From positions 930,001 to 994,000 of the forward strand of contig NZ_CP053848.1 of assembly GCF_013201605.1 (NCBI RefSeq): DNA of 64,000 nt, given 5' to 3'. The notes under the pieces are model-generated. The model did no database searches. It was given only the letters and a program-made list of their open reading frames with translations, and was not told the origin of the DNA. How positions within the stretch are numbered: the stretch's first letter is position 1; every line of letters starts with the position of its first letter. The stretch is from Campylobacter ornithocola. Lineage in GTDB: Bacteria > Campylobacterota > Campylobacteria > Campylobacterales > Campylobacteraceae. Below, piece after piece: positions 17,005-26,234 of this stretch. A program made the translations under genes and the position numbers.

Positions 17005-18699
17005 ATGCGTTTTTTAATAGTATTTTTATTTTTTTTTAATTTCATTTTTGCCAATAATGGAGTTTTATCACTCAACGAAGCCTTCAAGCTTAATTCTTAT
17101 AGTAATAACCAAGGAATTTTTTTAAAAATTAATCTTGCAGATAGAATTTATCTTTATAAAGATCAAATCAAAGTGGAATTAGACTCAAACGATATCACTT
17201 CTTTATTAAATTTTCCACCAACTCAAACTAGAGAAGATAAAGAGGTAATTTTTAGCCAACTTGAACTTTTTATACCTCAATTATTATTAAATGATTTTGT
17301 TAAAAACAACAAAGCAAAACTTTCCTTAACTTATCAAGGTTGCTCAGAAGAAGGTTTATGTTATCGCCCTGTATATGTAAACTATAAGCTAAATAAACAG
17401 AATGGAATTTATACTATAAACTCAACTAAAGATCAGTTTAAAAATCAAAATGAAGATGAGCAAATTGCTAATGATTTAAGCACGCAAAATATATTCATCA
17501 CTCTTTTAACTTTTTTTGGCTATGGATTGTTGCTAGCACTTACTCCTTGTATTTTACCGATGATTCCTATTCTTTCTTCATTAATTGCTATGAAGCTTAA
17601 AGATAAACCATCTAAAAAACATAGCTTTTATTTATCTTTTATCTATGTCTTTTTTATGTCTTTAGCTTATGCTATAGCAGGAGCTTTGGTAGGACTTGCA
17701 GGAGCTAACGTGCAGGGTTTATTACAACAGCCTTGGATTATCATTACTTTTGCTAGTATTTTTATACTACTCTCGCTTTCTATGTTTGGACTTTATGAAT
17801 TACAACTTCCACTTAAATTTCAAAATTTTATTAATAAAAAAATAGAAGGTAAAAACGGTGTTTTTGGCGTAGCCATCATGGGATTTTTATCAGCTCTTAT
17901 TGTAGGACCTTGCGTGGCTGCACCTTTAGCAGGAGCCTTGCTTTACATTACAAACAGCGGAGATGTCTTTTTAGGAGGACTTTCATTATTTGCAATGAGT
18001 TTTGGTATGGGCGTGCCTTTACTTTTAATAGGACTTGGAGGAAGCTTTTTAAAAAGTGGAGCTTGGATGCTTAAAGTAAAAATTTTCTTTGGTTTTATCA
18101 TGCTCATCATGGCAGTTTGGATGCTAGAAAGAATACTTAGTGCAAATATCGTTTTAATACTTTATGGTGTTATAGGGGTATTTTTTGCTAGTTTTATGGG
18201 TTTATTTGATGAAGCAAAAACTAATTTTGATAAATTTAAAAAAGCAAGTATGATTTTAGTTTTAGCTTATAGTTTAAGTCTAATTTTAGGTGGCTCAATG
18301 GGTTCAAAAAGCTTGCTAAAACCTCTTGAGTTTAATCTTGCTATAAAAGAAAATGGTCCTAGTTTAAATTTTAAAACAATTAAAAATTTAAAAGAACTTG
18401 AACAAGAATTACAAAATTCAACCAAACCCATCATGCTTGAATTTACAGCCACTTGGTGTGAGAACTGTAAACTTTTAGAAGAATATACTTTTAAAGACAT
18501 TAAGGTAAAAAATTTACTTGCTAACTACACCCTTTTAAAAGCAGATATAACACACAATACCCAAGAAGATTTAGCCCTTATGAAAGAATTTGGAGTTTTT
18601 GGACCTCCTGTAATAATATTTTTTGATAAAAGTGAAGAAAAAGGACGTATTATAGGCTATGTAGATGCAAATGATTTTTTAAATAAAGTTCCCCGATGA
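17005..18699 (+). CDS. dsbD: Thiol:disulfide interchange protein DsbD
   Basis: This 564-residue inner-membrane reductant conduit moves electrons from cytosolic thioredoxin to the periplasm. A signal peptide (MRFLIVFLFFFNFIFA) is followed by the N-terminal periplasmic domain with the pair in YQGCSEEGLCY (about residues 112-119). The membrane domain has LTPCILPM and VGPCVAAP. A C-terminal thioredoxin-like domain carries WCENC (C485, C488). All six redox cysteines of DsbD are present. The stop overlaps the MOSC gene start (ATGA). Confidence 0.95.
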   Translation: MRFLIVFLFFFNFIFANNGVLSLNEAFKLNSYSNNQGIFLKINLADRIYLYKDQIKVELDSNDITSLLNFPPTQTREDKEVIFSQLELFIPQLLLNDFVKNNKAKLSLTYQGCSEEGLCYRPVYVNYKLNKQNGIYTINSTKDQFKNQNEDEQIANDLSTQNIFITLLTFFGYGLLLALTPCILPMIPILSSLIAMKLKDKPSKKHSFYLSFIYVFFMSLAYAIAGALVGLAGANVQGLLQQPWIIITFASIFILLSLSMFGLYELQLPLKFQNFINKKIEGKNGVFGVAIMGFLSALIVGPCVAAPLAGALLYITNSGDVFLGGLSLFAMSFGMGVPLLLIGLGGSFLKSGAWMLKVKIFFGFIMLIMAVWMLERILSANIVLILYGVIGVFFASFMGLFDEAKTNFDKFKKASMILVLAYSLSLILGGSMGSKSLLKPLEFNLAIKENGPSLNFKTIKNLKELEQELQNSTKPIMLEFTATWCENCKLLEEYTFKDIKVKNLLANYTLLKADITHNTQEDLALMKEFGVFGPPVIIFFDKSEEKGRIIGYVDANDFLNKVPR

Positions 18700-19349
18700 G
18701 TTCCATTAAATCTTTACAAATTGGCAAAATCAAAAATTACAACACATTTCATTCAGCTTTTATTAAAGATATCTATTTAAATTCTTTACAAATCTATGTA
18801 GATCGTATTCTTGATAACGAAATAGCTGATAAAATTCATCATGGAAATTTGGAAAAAGTTGTTTTTGCAAATAGTGTTCAAAATTATACTTTATGGAATA
18901 ATTATTTAAACAAATACTTAAATTTTGGAGAAATGGGAGAAAATTTAAGTATTGAAGGTTTAGATGAAAATAAAGTTTGCTGTGGAGATATACATGAAAT
19001 CGGTACTTGTATTTTACAAGTAAGTCAACCACGCAAACCTTGTTTCAAGATTTCTAGCATACATAAGTACTCAAATTTTACTCAAGAAATTTTTAAAAGT
19101 GGAAAAACAGGCTGGTACTATAGAGTTTTAAAAGAAGGAATAATAAATAAAAATGAGAAAATCAAAATTTTACAAAAAGATAAAACCGACTTAAGTATTA
19201 TGGAATTAAATCAATTATTTTTCAATCCTTTTGAAAATTTAAACTCTTTAGAAAAATTAGAAAAAATTTCCACCCTAGCAAAAGGATGGAAAGAAAGTAT
19301 TTATGCTAGATTAAATCATACTTATGATAATTCTTACATGTTTATTTAA
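18696..19349 (+). CDS. MOSC domain protein (YiiM-like)
   Basis: This 217-residue MOSC (molybdenum cofactor sulfurase C-terminal) domain protein has the conserved cysteine in VSQPRKPCFKIS near residue 117 and FGEMGENLSIEGLDEN near 84. YiiM-type proteins are molybdenum-cofactor enzymes that can reduce N-hydroxylated bases such as 6-N-hydroxylaminopurine. It is translationally coupled to dsbD by ATGA. Its 3' end overlaps the convergent flavoprotein gene by 8 bp. The substrate assignment is inferred from the family only. Confidence 0.88.
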   Translation: MSSIKSLQIGKIKNYNTFHSAFIKDIYLNSLQIYVDRILDNEIADKIHHGNLEKVVFANSVQNYTLWNNYLNKYLNFGEMGENLSIEGLDENKVCCGDIHEIGTCILQVSQPRKPCFKISSIHKYSNFTQEIFKSGKTGWYYRVLKEGIINKNEKIKILQKDKTDLSIMELNQLFFNPFENLNSLEKLEKISTLAKGWKESIYARLNHTYDNSYMFI

Positions 19350-20517
19350 AAAAACCTTTAATTCCTATAAGCTGATATTGCCATAGCTTTTCTATAAAAA
19401 TTTTGAGTTTAATTGCTAAAAATCCACTTATAGGTTTATGTAAAACCGTGCCAACTGCATAATCATTTCCAATAGAGCAAACTGTATTTCCACTAATAAA
19501 AGAAAATTCTTGTTTGAATTCATTTTCATCAACCATAGCCATTAAAGCTTTTGCCACATAAGCTCCTTCTCTTAACGCAAGTTGAGCAGTTGGAGGATAA
19601 GGGGTGTTGGTTTTAGGATTTTTAAACAAACTATTATCACCTATAAAAAAATATTTTGATGCGTTTTCTGCATTTAAAGGATGCATAAAAGCATCAACTT
19701 CTATACGTGATCTTACGCTAGGAAAATCTGTACTATTTTCTATAACACCACTACCTCTAACTCCTGCAGTCCAAATGATGGTATTAGCTTTAATAAATTC
19801 TCCTCCATCAAGTCTTATGCCATTTTTTTCACATTCTATAATTTTAGATTTTTCATATACTTTTACACCAAGTGCTTCCAATCTTTGCTTTGCCTTTAAA
19901 GCTAAGTTTTTATCAAACATTGGTAAAATTTGATCCATAGCTTCAATAATAGAAAGTTCTAATTTTTCATAAGCAATTTGCTCTTTTTGACAAAAGATTT
20001 TAAGCTCTTTAGCCAAAGAAGCTATAAATTCAACCCCACTTAAACCTCCACCGCAAACTATGATTTTTAAATCATCTTCATTATGAGTTATTTTATAATT
20101 ATTTATCTTTTCATATATGATTTCATTAACTTTTAAAGCATTTTCATAATTATCTATACTCAAAGCATATTCTTGCATACCCTTAATACCAAAAGTTTCT
20201 TTAGTAAAACCAAGTCCACATACTAAAATATCAAAACCAAATTCATTATTTTTAGTAAATACTTTATCTTTAGAAATTTTTAAAACTTCATCTTGAATGA
20301 AATTAACTTTTGAGTTTAATAAAGGCAAAAGATTATATTTTGAACTATCAATATCTTCATTAGAAGCCACTTTGTGTAATAAAATAGTATGATAATGATA
20401 AGAATTATTATTAATTAAACTAACTTGTGTTTTATCAAAAAACTCATCAGGTAAAGCTTTTATGGCCGATAAAGTAGCATAACCGGCTCCTAAAAATAAA
20501 ATTTTCTTCTTTTGCAT
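19342..20517 (-). CDS. NDH-2-like NAD(P)/FAD oxidoreductase
   Basis: This 391-residue two-dinucleotide-fold flavoprotein resembles type II NADH dehydrogenases. The FAD-binding ILFLGAGYATLSAIKAL is at the N-terminus, the second dinucleotide motif IIVCGGGLSGVEFIASLAKEL is near residue 155, and IIWTAGVRGSG and FFIGDNSLF are further FAD contacts. The start at 20517 has AAAGGAAAA. The frame stays open to 20631, but those 38 residues overlap the divergent transporter start and have no site. The C-terminal 40 residues are amphipathic and may attach it to the membrane. Quinone reduction is likely but unproven. Confidence 0.87.
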   Translation of the reverse strand: MQKKKILFLGAGYATLSAIKALPDEFFDKTQVSLINNNSYHYHTILLHKVASNEDIDSSKYNLLPLLNSKVNFIQDEVLKISKDKVFTKNNEFGFDILVCGLGFTKETFGIKGMQEYALSIDNYENALKVNEIIYEKINNYKITHNEDDLKIIVCGGGLSGVEFIASLAKELKIFCQKEQIAYEKLELSIIEAMDQILPMFDKNLALKAKQRLEALGVKVYEKSKIIECEKNGIRLDGGEFIKANTIIWTAGVRGSGVIENSTDFPSVRSRIEVDAFMHPLNAENASKYFFIGDNSLFKNPKTNTPYPPTAQLALREGAYVAKALMAMVDENEFKQEFSFISGNTVCSIGNDYAVGTVLHKPISGFLAIKLKIFIEKLWQYQLIGIKGFFK

Positions 20518-20619
20518 GGATTTTCCTTTAATTTGATAAAAAAATAAATAAAAATTTGGCATAATGGTATTATTTTTTATCTTAAAATATTTTTTATTTA
20601 ATTTTAACAAGGAAAAAGT

Positions 20620-21984
20620 ATGCAAAGACAAACTTGGAGCAATACGCTAACTTATATCCTTACAGTAGCAGGAGCGACTATTGGTTTTGGAGCCACTTGG
20701 CGTTTTCCATATCTAGTAGGTGAAAATGGGGGTGGTGCTTATGTTTTAGCCTTTTGTATAGCAATGATTTTCATAGGAATTCCTGTGATTTTAGTTGAAA
20801 ATGTCATAGGAAGACGTAGAATGTTAAATTCAGTCGATGCCTTTGGTGGAAAAACAAGCGATGGGATCAAGATATCTAATTCTTGGCAAGGTGTTGGCTA
20901 TATGGGGCTTTTGGGTAGTTTTGGGATTATGGCTTATTATATGGTAATAGGTGGATGGGTTTTAGCTTATATTTTTAAAATTATTATAGGAGATTTTAAT
21001 ATTTCAAGTCCTATTAATGCTCAATATACAAGTGATTTTTATAACTCAACCATAGAAAACAATCCTTTATTAATAGGAATTTTTACTACTATATTCGTAA
21101 TAATTAATTGGATCATCTTAAAAAAAGGTGTAATTGATGGCATAGAAAAGTCAGTAAAATATCTTATGCCATTTTTGTTTATCTGTCTTTTGATAGTCGT
21201 TGCACGTAACTTAACACTTGAAGGAGCAAGTGAAGGTGTAAAATTTTATCTTACCCCTGATCTTTCTAAAATAACTCCTAAGTTATTTATAGATGTTTTA
21301 GGTCAAGTATTTTTTGCTCTATCTTTAGGTTTTGGTGTAATGATAACCCTATCATCTCATCTTAAAAAAAATGAGAATTTAATTAAAACTTCTGTTTATA
21401 CTGGAATTTTAAATACCCTTATAGCAGTACTTGCTGGTTTTATGATTTTTCCAGCTTTATTTAGCGCAGGTTTAACTCCCGATAGTGGACCATCTTTGGT
21501 CTTTAAAACTTTACCTGTTGCTTTTTCGCATATACCTTTTGGAAGCGTAATTTGTGTATTTTTCTTTTTGCTTTTAATCATTGCCGCACTTACCACAAGC
21601 TTACCAATTTATCAAGTGATCATTAGCGTTTTAGAGGAAAAATTTAAACTAGCTAAAAACACCGCTATTAATCTAACACTTGGAAGTATTTTTCTACTAG
21701 GAAATTTACCTTGTATACTCACTTATGGTCCTTTAAAAGATATTACTATCATCAAAGGGAAAAATATTTTTGATAGTTTTGATTTTATTAGTGGAAATAT
21801 ATTCTTTGTTTTAACTGCATTTTTTTGTTGTATCTATGTAGGTTGGATACTAAAGAAAGACTCTATCTATGAACTTTCTAATCAAAATGCCTTAAAAGGA
21901 AGTATTTTTAAACTATGGTATTATTATGTTAAATTCATCATACCTTTGATTATTTTAGTGATTTTTTATTTTGGTATTTTTTAA
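20620..21984 (+). CDS. Sodium-dependent transporter (NSS/SNF family)
   Basis: This 454-residue LeuT-fold symporter has about eleven to twelve helices. The Na+-site signature in helix 1 is clear: TVAGATIGFGATWRFPYLVGENGGG from residue 13 (split here by an unwound Gly). QVFFALSLGFGVMITLSSHLKKNEN in helix 6 region is also typical. Bacterial members import amino acids with Na+; the substrate here is unknown. The ribosome site is AAGGAAAAA. Its 3' end overlaps the convergent PLP-enzyme gene by 30 bp. Confidence 0.92.
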   Translation: MQRQTWSNTLTYILTVAGATIGFGATWRFPYLVGENGGGAYVLAFCIAMIFIGIPVILVENVIGRRRMLNSVDAFGGKTSDGIKISNSWQGVGYMGLLGSFGIMAYYMVIGGWVLAYIFKIIIGDFNISSPINAQYTSDFYNSTIENNPLLIGIFTTIFVIINWIILKKGVIDGIEKSVKYLMPFLFICLLIVVARNLTLEGASEGVKFYLTPDLSKITPKLFIDVLGQVFFALSLGFGVMITLSSHLKKNENLIKTSVYTGILNTLIAVLAGFMIFPALFSAGLTPDSGPSLVFKTLPVAFSHIPFGSVICVFFFLLLIIAALTTSLPIYQVIISVLEEKFKLAKNTAINLTLGSIFLLGNLPCILTYGPLKDITIIKGKNIFDSFDFISGNIFFVLTAFFCCIYVGWILKKDSIYELSNQNALKGSIFKLWYYYVKFIIPLIILVIFYFGIF

Positions 21985-22866
21985 TTTATACTCATAACGC
22001 TTTAGCATGCTTATATTTCCCTCAAGACCTCCTTGATGGATATATAAGATTTTTCCATCAATCCGTTCTTTATGAGCCAGTAGTGTTTTAAAACCTACCA
22101 TATCATAAAGCAAATCAAACTCCACTCCACATTCTTTTTTTAAATCTTGATAAAACTCATAAAATTCCAAATAGGGTTTAGCAAAATGATATTTTTTAGG
22201 CGGATTTAATATGGTTAAATTGCTAAAATCGTAACTTGGATCTAAAGTTAATATCTGCTCCTTTAAATACTCATTATCTCCCACACAAGCACAAGTAAAA
22301 ACTTTAAATTTACTATGTTTGGCTAAAAAAGTAGCAGAAGTTCCTGTACCTGAAGGCAAAAAAATGCTTACATTTTCACTTAACTGCTCACTAAGCTCTA
22401 AGGCTAGTTGTTTATATCCAAATTCAGCCTCTTTTATAGCTACACCCTCTTCAATGAAAATATCATCATCTTTTTTTAAATCCAAAGCTTGCAACCTTCT
22501 TGTAAGATAACTTACATTTTCTACCAACTCAACATTATGTTTTAATGCAAATTCTAAATTTCCATGGGGATTTTCTTTTAAAAAAGAACTCATTTTTTCA
22601 CAAACAAAGACAAGTGAAAAATCATTCTTATAACAAAACTTAGCCAAAGCAACCAAAGCATTACTTTGAGAAGATCCAAATGAGATAAATCTTTGTCCTT
22701 TTTTAAATAAATGTTTATTTTTTTCAAATAAGGCTAGTTTTCTAGCCTTATTTCCATTGATATAACCAAGTAAATCATCTCTTTTTAATAAAAATTCAAA
22801 ATCTTTATATTTTAAAGTATCGATTCTACTTACTATCAAGGTATTTTTCAACCTTTTCCAAAGCAT
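21955..22866 (-). CDS. PLP-dependent ACC deaminase / D-cysteine desulfhydrase-like
   Basis: This 303-residue fold-type II PLP protein has GNKARKLALF near residue 37, where the lysine forms the Schiff base, and SFGSSQSNALVALA near 62. IFLPSGTGTSATFLAKH near 168 would hold the phosphate. This set is typical of the ACC deaminase/D-cysteine desulfhydrase family. At 303 residues it is a little short. The first ATG (22866) overlaps the preceding gene by 41 bp and has no visible site, so a start near 22840 (TTG) is possible. Substrate unknown. Confidence 0.82.
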   Translation of the reverse strand: MLWKRLKNTLIVSRIDTLKYKDFEFLLKRDDLLGYINGNKARKLALFEKNKHLFKKGQRFISFGSSQSNALVALAKFCYKNDFSLVFVCEKMSSFLKENPHGNLEFALKHNVELVENVSYLTRRLQALDLKKDDDIFIEEGVAIKEAEFGYKQLALELSEQLSENVSIFLPSGTGTSATFLAKHSKFKVFTCACVGDNEYLKEQILTLDPSYDFSNLTILNPPKKYHFAKPYLEFYEFYQDLKKECGVEFDLLYDMVGFKTLLAHKERIDGKILYIHQGGLEGNISMLKRYEYKLKNTKIKNH

Positions 22867-23776
22867 TGTTTGTATTAATATTAAACTTAATCTCTATTCT
22901 GCGACTTGCTTCTTTATCTTCTTTACCATCTTTCATAATTACATCAGAATACGATCTACCACTTGCCATTAGAAGCTTTTGCAACCTTGGATCTTTGTAA
23001 AATGAGTGTATAAAACTCATCACAGCATAAGCTCTTTTTTGCGATAAATCAAGATTATATATATAAGATCCAGAACTATCTGTGTGTCCTTCTATCACTA
23101 TATTTTCTATACTATTTAGAATATTTTCATCTTTTAAAATACTATCAAAATATTGTGTTAATATAGCTTTTAAGTTTTCTTTTGCTTGAGCTTTTAAGGT
23201 AAAAGAATTTGTATCAAAAAGCACTTCAGAGGGTAAAACTATAGCACCTGAATTAGAATCTAGAGTAATGTTAGTATCAAATTTTGCTTGAAGATTTTTG
23301 ATAGTATTTTCCTTGATTAAACCTAGTTCTTTGATTTTAAATTTTACATCATCAAAATTACGCTCTAACTCTTTAATCTCTTCATCTTTTTTGTTTAATC
23401 TTTCAAGTAAAGCAAAAATTTGTTGATCTTTTTCATCTAAACTTAAATTCAAATCTTGATTAAGCTTAGTAATATTAGCCTCTAAAGCTTGCTTTTGCTT
23501 GCTAATATCATCAAGTGTATTTGAAGTATTGTTTAGTTTTTGACTAAGATTTTTTAAAATATCTTCTTTTTGACTTAATTCTTCTTTGTTCTCTCTTAAA
23601 CGTTCTTCTTGTTTTTGTAAATTTTCTTTTATAATTTGCAAATCACTTTGAGTTAAAACATACTTAACGACTATAGCTCCAATAAGCAAAATAAATACAA
23701 AAAGTAAACCTGCCATCAAGTCAGCATAGGCAATCCAAAAATTATTCTCTTCGTTATTGGAATTATTTTTTATCAT
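22826..23776 (-). CDS. MotB/OmpA-like stator protein
   Basis: This 316-residue protein has one membrane helix (about residues 15-42) preceded by a short cytosolic tail. D19 in WIAYADLMAGLLFVF sits where MotB-type proteins carry the proton- or sodium-binding aspartate. A long coiled coil (about 45-155) leads to a C-terminal OmpA peptidoglycan-binding domain with IVIEGHTDSSGSYIYNLDLS and QKRAYAVM. It overlaps the MotA/ExbB-like gene by 14 bp. Together the two look like an ion-driven stator pair anchored to peptidoglycan. They are not the flagellar MotAB, which would lack this long coil. Confidence 0.85.
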   Translation of the reverse strand: MIKNNSNNEENNFWIAYADLMAGLLFVFILLIGAIVVKYVLTQSDLQIIKENLQKQEERLRENKEELSQKEDILKNLSQKLNNTSNTLDDISKQKQALEANITKLNQDLNLSLDEKDQQIFALLERLNKKDEEIKELERNFDDVKFKIKELGLIKENTIKNLQAKFDTNITLDSNSGAIVLPSEVLFDTNSFTLKAQAKENLKAILTQYFDSILKDENILNSIENIVIEGHTDSSGSYIYNLDLSQKRAYAVMSFIHSFYKDPRLQKLLMASGRSYSDVIMKDGKEDKEASRRIEIKFNINTNNALEKVEKYLDSK

Positions 23777-25094
23777 CTATTGTTTCATCTTCTTTTTGAT
23801 TTTCAAGCTTTGCTATCACTTGCGTAGTTTGTGCATCTAGTTCTTTGCTTTCTTCTTTAAATTCTTGCATTAGTGAAATTTTTTCATCAATATTTTTTTC
23901 ATCTTCATATGCTTCTTTGAAAGTATGCATACCCTCTATAATACTTGCTCTAAAACCCTCAAAAAGTTTAGTTTGATTATCAAGCATAAGATTTTGATAT
24001 TTTTCTATATTATTAGAAAAATTATTTACCTTTTCATCTAAAGCACTCACACTTTTATCTAAATGCATAATTTTATCTGAACTAACATCTAAAAGTCTAT
24101 TGTATTGTTCTGAAATTCTTAAAGTTAAATCTTTTATGTTTGAATTTAACATATTTACTGCATTTGCAATTTCACTATAAGTTTTAACAATATCTTTTTG
24201 TTCTCTTTGAGTTTTAGATAAATCACTCATTGTTTGCTTAACATGTTCACTACTAAGCCTAACAGCTTTTTCTTCAGCATTAACAAGCTCTTGAAAAACT
24301 TTGAATTTTCTATCTATTGTATTATCTAGTTCTTTAAAAAATTCCTCATTGCTAACATGCTCAAAAATAGTTCCTATTTTTTCAAAATGCTGCAAACTTT
24401 CTTGAAGATATTTTCTATCTATTTCTTCTTTTGACCAAAAAAAATCGCTTGTTGCGTTTTTTTGACGATTTAAGAGTTTTTGAAATTTACTACTACCATA
24501 TTTTTCAAAAAATATCCACCAAAGTGCTAGAAAAATTCCATAAATTGATACATAAAAAGCCGTTCCAACTCCATTTAACAAAACTGAAATTTCTTGTTCT
24601 AAACCTGCTGTATCGCTTGAATTAAAATTTGGCATAGACATGGCTATACTTATAAAGGTTCCTAAAATACCAAGCATAGGAAAAATAGCTGCTCCTACTG
24701 AAGCAAAGTTTTCATTTCTTAAATCTTTCATATAAGCATAAGCAAAATCATCAAAACTAGCATTTGATTTTGTTTCTTTACCTATAACTAAAAAATGTTT
24801 CATAATATAGCGTTTTAATATAAGCTTAAACTCATCTTTTTGTTGTTCAAAAATACTTGAAGCATAATCAGCGCTATGTCTTGCAAAAATCAATGCAATC
24901 AAAAAAATAATCCCTATCATTACAACACTATGTAATTCTACTTTAAAATCAATCTTTCCAAAGTATCCCAAAAGTACTAAAATGTATAATATAGTTGGAA
25001 TAAAAACAATTTTTAAGTAAGCAATAATTCCTGTACTACCCTTTCCTTCTGGCAATACAAGATCAGAAAATTCATCAGCTGTTTTAACTTCCAT
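23763..25094 (-). CDS. MotA/TolQ/ExbB-like membrane protein with long coiled-coil tail
   Basis: This 443-residue protein has two N-terminal helices (about 28-46 and 53-70) and two more (about 130-150 and 180-200). The later pair reads GAAIFPMLGILGTFISIAM and LLNGVGTAFYVSIYGIFLALWW, the pattern of the TM3/TM4 ion pathway in MotA/TolQ/ExbB. Residues 200-443 are charged and heptad-like, predicting a long cytosolic coiled coil. This layout is like ZorA of Zorya rather than flagellar MotA. The downstream partner is the OmpA-like gene. The first base of the operon is near 25094, with AAAGG nine bases before the ATG. Confidence 0.82.
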   Translation of the reverse strand: MEVKTADEFSDLVLPEGKGSTGIIAYLKIVFIPTILYILVLLGYFGKIDFKVELHSVVMIGIIFLIALIFARHSADYASSIFEQQKDEFKLILKRYIMKHFLVIGKETKSNASFDDFAYAYMKDLRNENFASVGAAIFPMLGILGTFISIAMSMPNFNSSDTAGLEQEISVLLNGVGTAFYVSIYGIFLALWWIFFEKYGSSKFQKLLNRQKNATSDFFWSKEEIDRKYLQESLQHFEKIGTIFEHVSNEEFFKELDNTIDRKFKVFQELVNAEEKAVRLSSEHVKQTMSDLSKTQREQKDIVKTYSEIANAVNMLNSNIKDLTLRISEQYNRLLDVSSDKIMHLDKSVSALDEKVNNFSNNIEKYQNLMLDNQTKLFEGFRASIIEGMHTFKEAYEDEKNIDEKISLMQEFKEESKELDAQTTQVIAKLENQKEDETIDDKK

Positions 25095-25150
25095 TTCATA
25101 AACCTTTGTTAATTTTACTCTAAAAATTTAAAATCTTCACAGGAAAATCA

Positions 25151-25174
25151 ACTAAGAGTTATAAAACTCTTAGT
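25151..25174 (-). terminator. Terminator of the peb4-fba operon
   Basis: ACTAAGAGTT and AACTCTTAGT form a perfect 10-bp stem with a 4-nt loop over the fba stop, followed on the minus strand by TGATTTTCC. It separates fba from the motor-like pair. Confidence 0.75.
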
Positions 25175-26234
25175 TTCTATCAATACAATTTAAATCACTA
25201 AAAGCACATTCTAAACGTTTGATCATACTTTCCTCACCCGCTCTAAGCCATACTCTTGGATCATAGTATTTTTTATTTGGCTTATCATCACCTTCTGGGT
25301 TACCTATTTGACCTTGTAAATAAGCTTTATTTTTAAATTCATATTCTCTGACACCATCCCAAAAAGCCCACTGAGTATCCGTATCAATGTTCATTTTAAT
25401 CACGCCATAGCTAAGCGCAGCTTTAATATCTTCTATATCGCTACCACTACCACCATGGAAAACAAAATTAATCGGTTTTTCTTCTTGGAGATTGAATTTT
25501 TCTTTTACATAATTTTGAGAGTTTTTAAGAATTTCTGGTCTTAAAACTACATTACCTGGTTTATATACCCCATGTACATTCCCAAAACTAGCTGCAATTG
25601 AAAATCTATTACTGATTTTGGAAAGTCTCTCGTAAGCTAAAGCTACATCCTCGGGTTGAGTATATAATTTTGCATTATCAATATTAGTATTATCTACTCC
25701 ATCTTCTTCACCACCTGTACATCCCAACTCAAGCTCTAAAGAAATTCCAAGCTCAGACATTTGTTTTAAATAATTTTCACAAGTACTCAAATTACTCTCT
25801 AAGTCCTCTTCGCTTAAATCAATCATATGAGAGCTAAACAAAGGTTTACCTGTTTCTTTTTTAAACTCAATATTTGCTTCAATTAAAGCATCAATCCAAG
25901 GAAGTAATTTTCTAGCAGCATGGTCGGTATGCAAAATCACTGGAATTCCATAAGCTTTTGCCATTAAATGCACATGTCTTGCACCGCTTATTGCGCCAAG
26001 TACATCAGCTTTTGGACAAGATTTTCCAGCAACAAATTTAGCCCCACCATTTGAAAACTGAATAATAACAGGTGAATTAACTTTTTTAGCACTTTCTAAA
26101 ACCGCATTAATAGAATTTGTCCCTACGACATTCACCGCAGGGATAGCAAAACCTTCTTTTTTTGCATAATCATATACGATATTTAGATCATCACCACTTA
26201 AAACACCTGGCTTGACAAGATCTAATACACCCAT
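25170..26234 (-). CDS. fba: Fructose-bisphosphate aldolase, class II
   Basis: This 354-residue zinc enzyme cleaves or forms fructose 1,6-bisphosphate. In Campylobacter, which lacks phosphofructokinase, it works mainly in gluconeogenesis. The zinc and catalytic segment ILHTDHAARKLLPW is near residue 112, LELELGCTGGEEDGVDNTN near 175, and the phosphate-binding FHGGSGSDIEDIKAAL near 266. The length suits class IIA. The ATG shares a base with the peb4 stop (TAATG). Confidence 0.96.
   Translation of the reverse strand: MGVLDLVKPGVLSGDDLNIVYDYAKKEGFAIPAVNVVGTNSINAVLESAKKVNSPVIIQFSNGGAKFVAGKSCPKADVLGAISGARHVHLMAKAYGIPVILHTDHAARKLLPWIDALIEANIEFKKETGKPLFSSHMIDLSEEDLESNLSTCENYLKQMSELGISLELELGCTGGEEDGVDNTNIDNAKLYTQPEDVALAYERLSKISNRFSIAASFGNVHGVYKPGNVVLRPEILKNSQNYVKEKFNLQEEKPINFVFHGGSGSDIEDIKAALSYGVIKMNIDTDTQWAFWDGVREYEFKNKAYLQGQIGNPEGDDKPNKKYYDPRVWLRAGEESMIKRLECAFSDLNCIDRN

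Noticed and set aside
22826..25094. A complete Zorya defence system
   Set aside because: Only ZorA-like and ZorB-like parts are present; no ZorC/ZorD helicase or ZorE nuclease gene is next to them, and the locus looks like a conserved core position.
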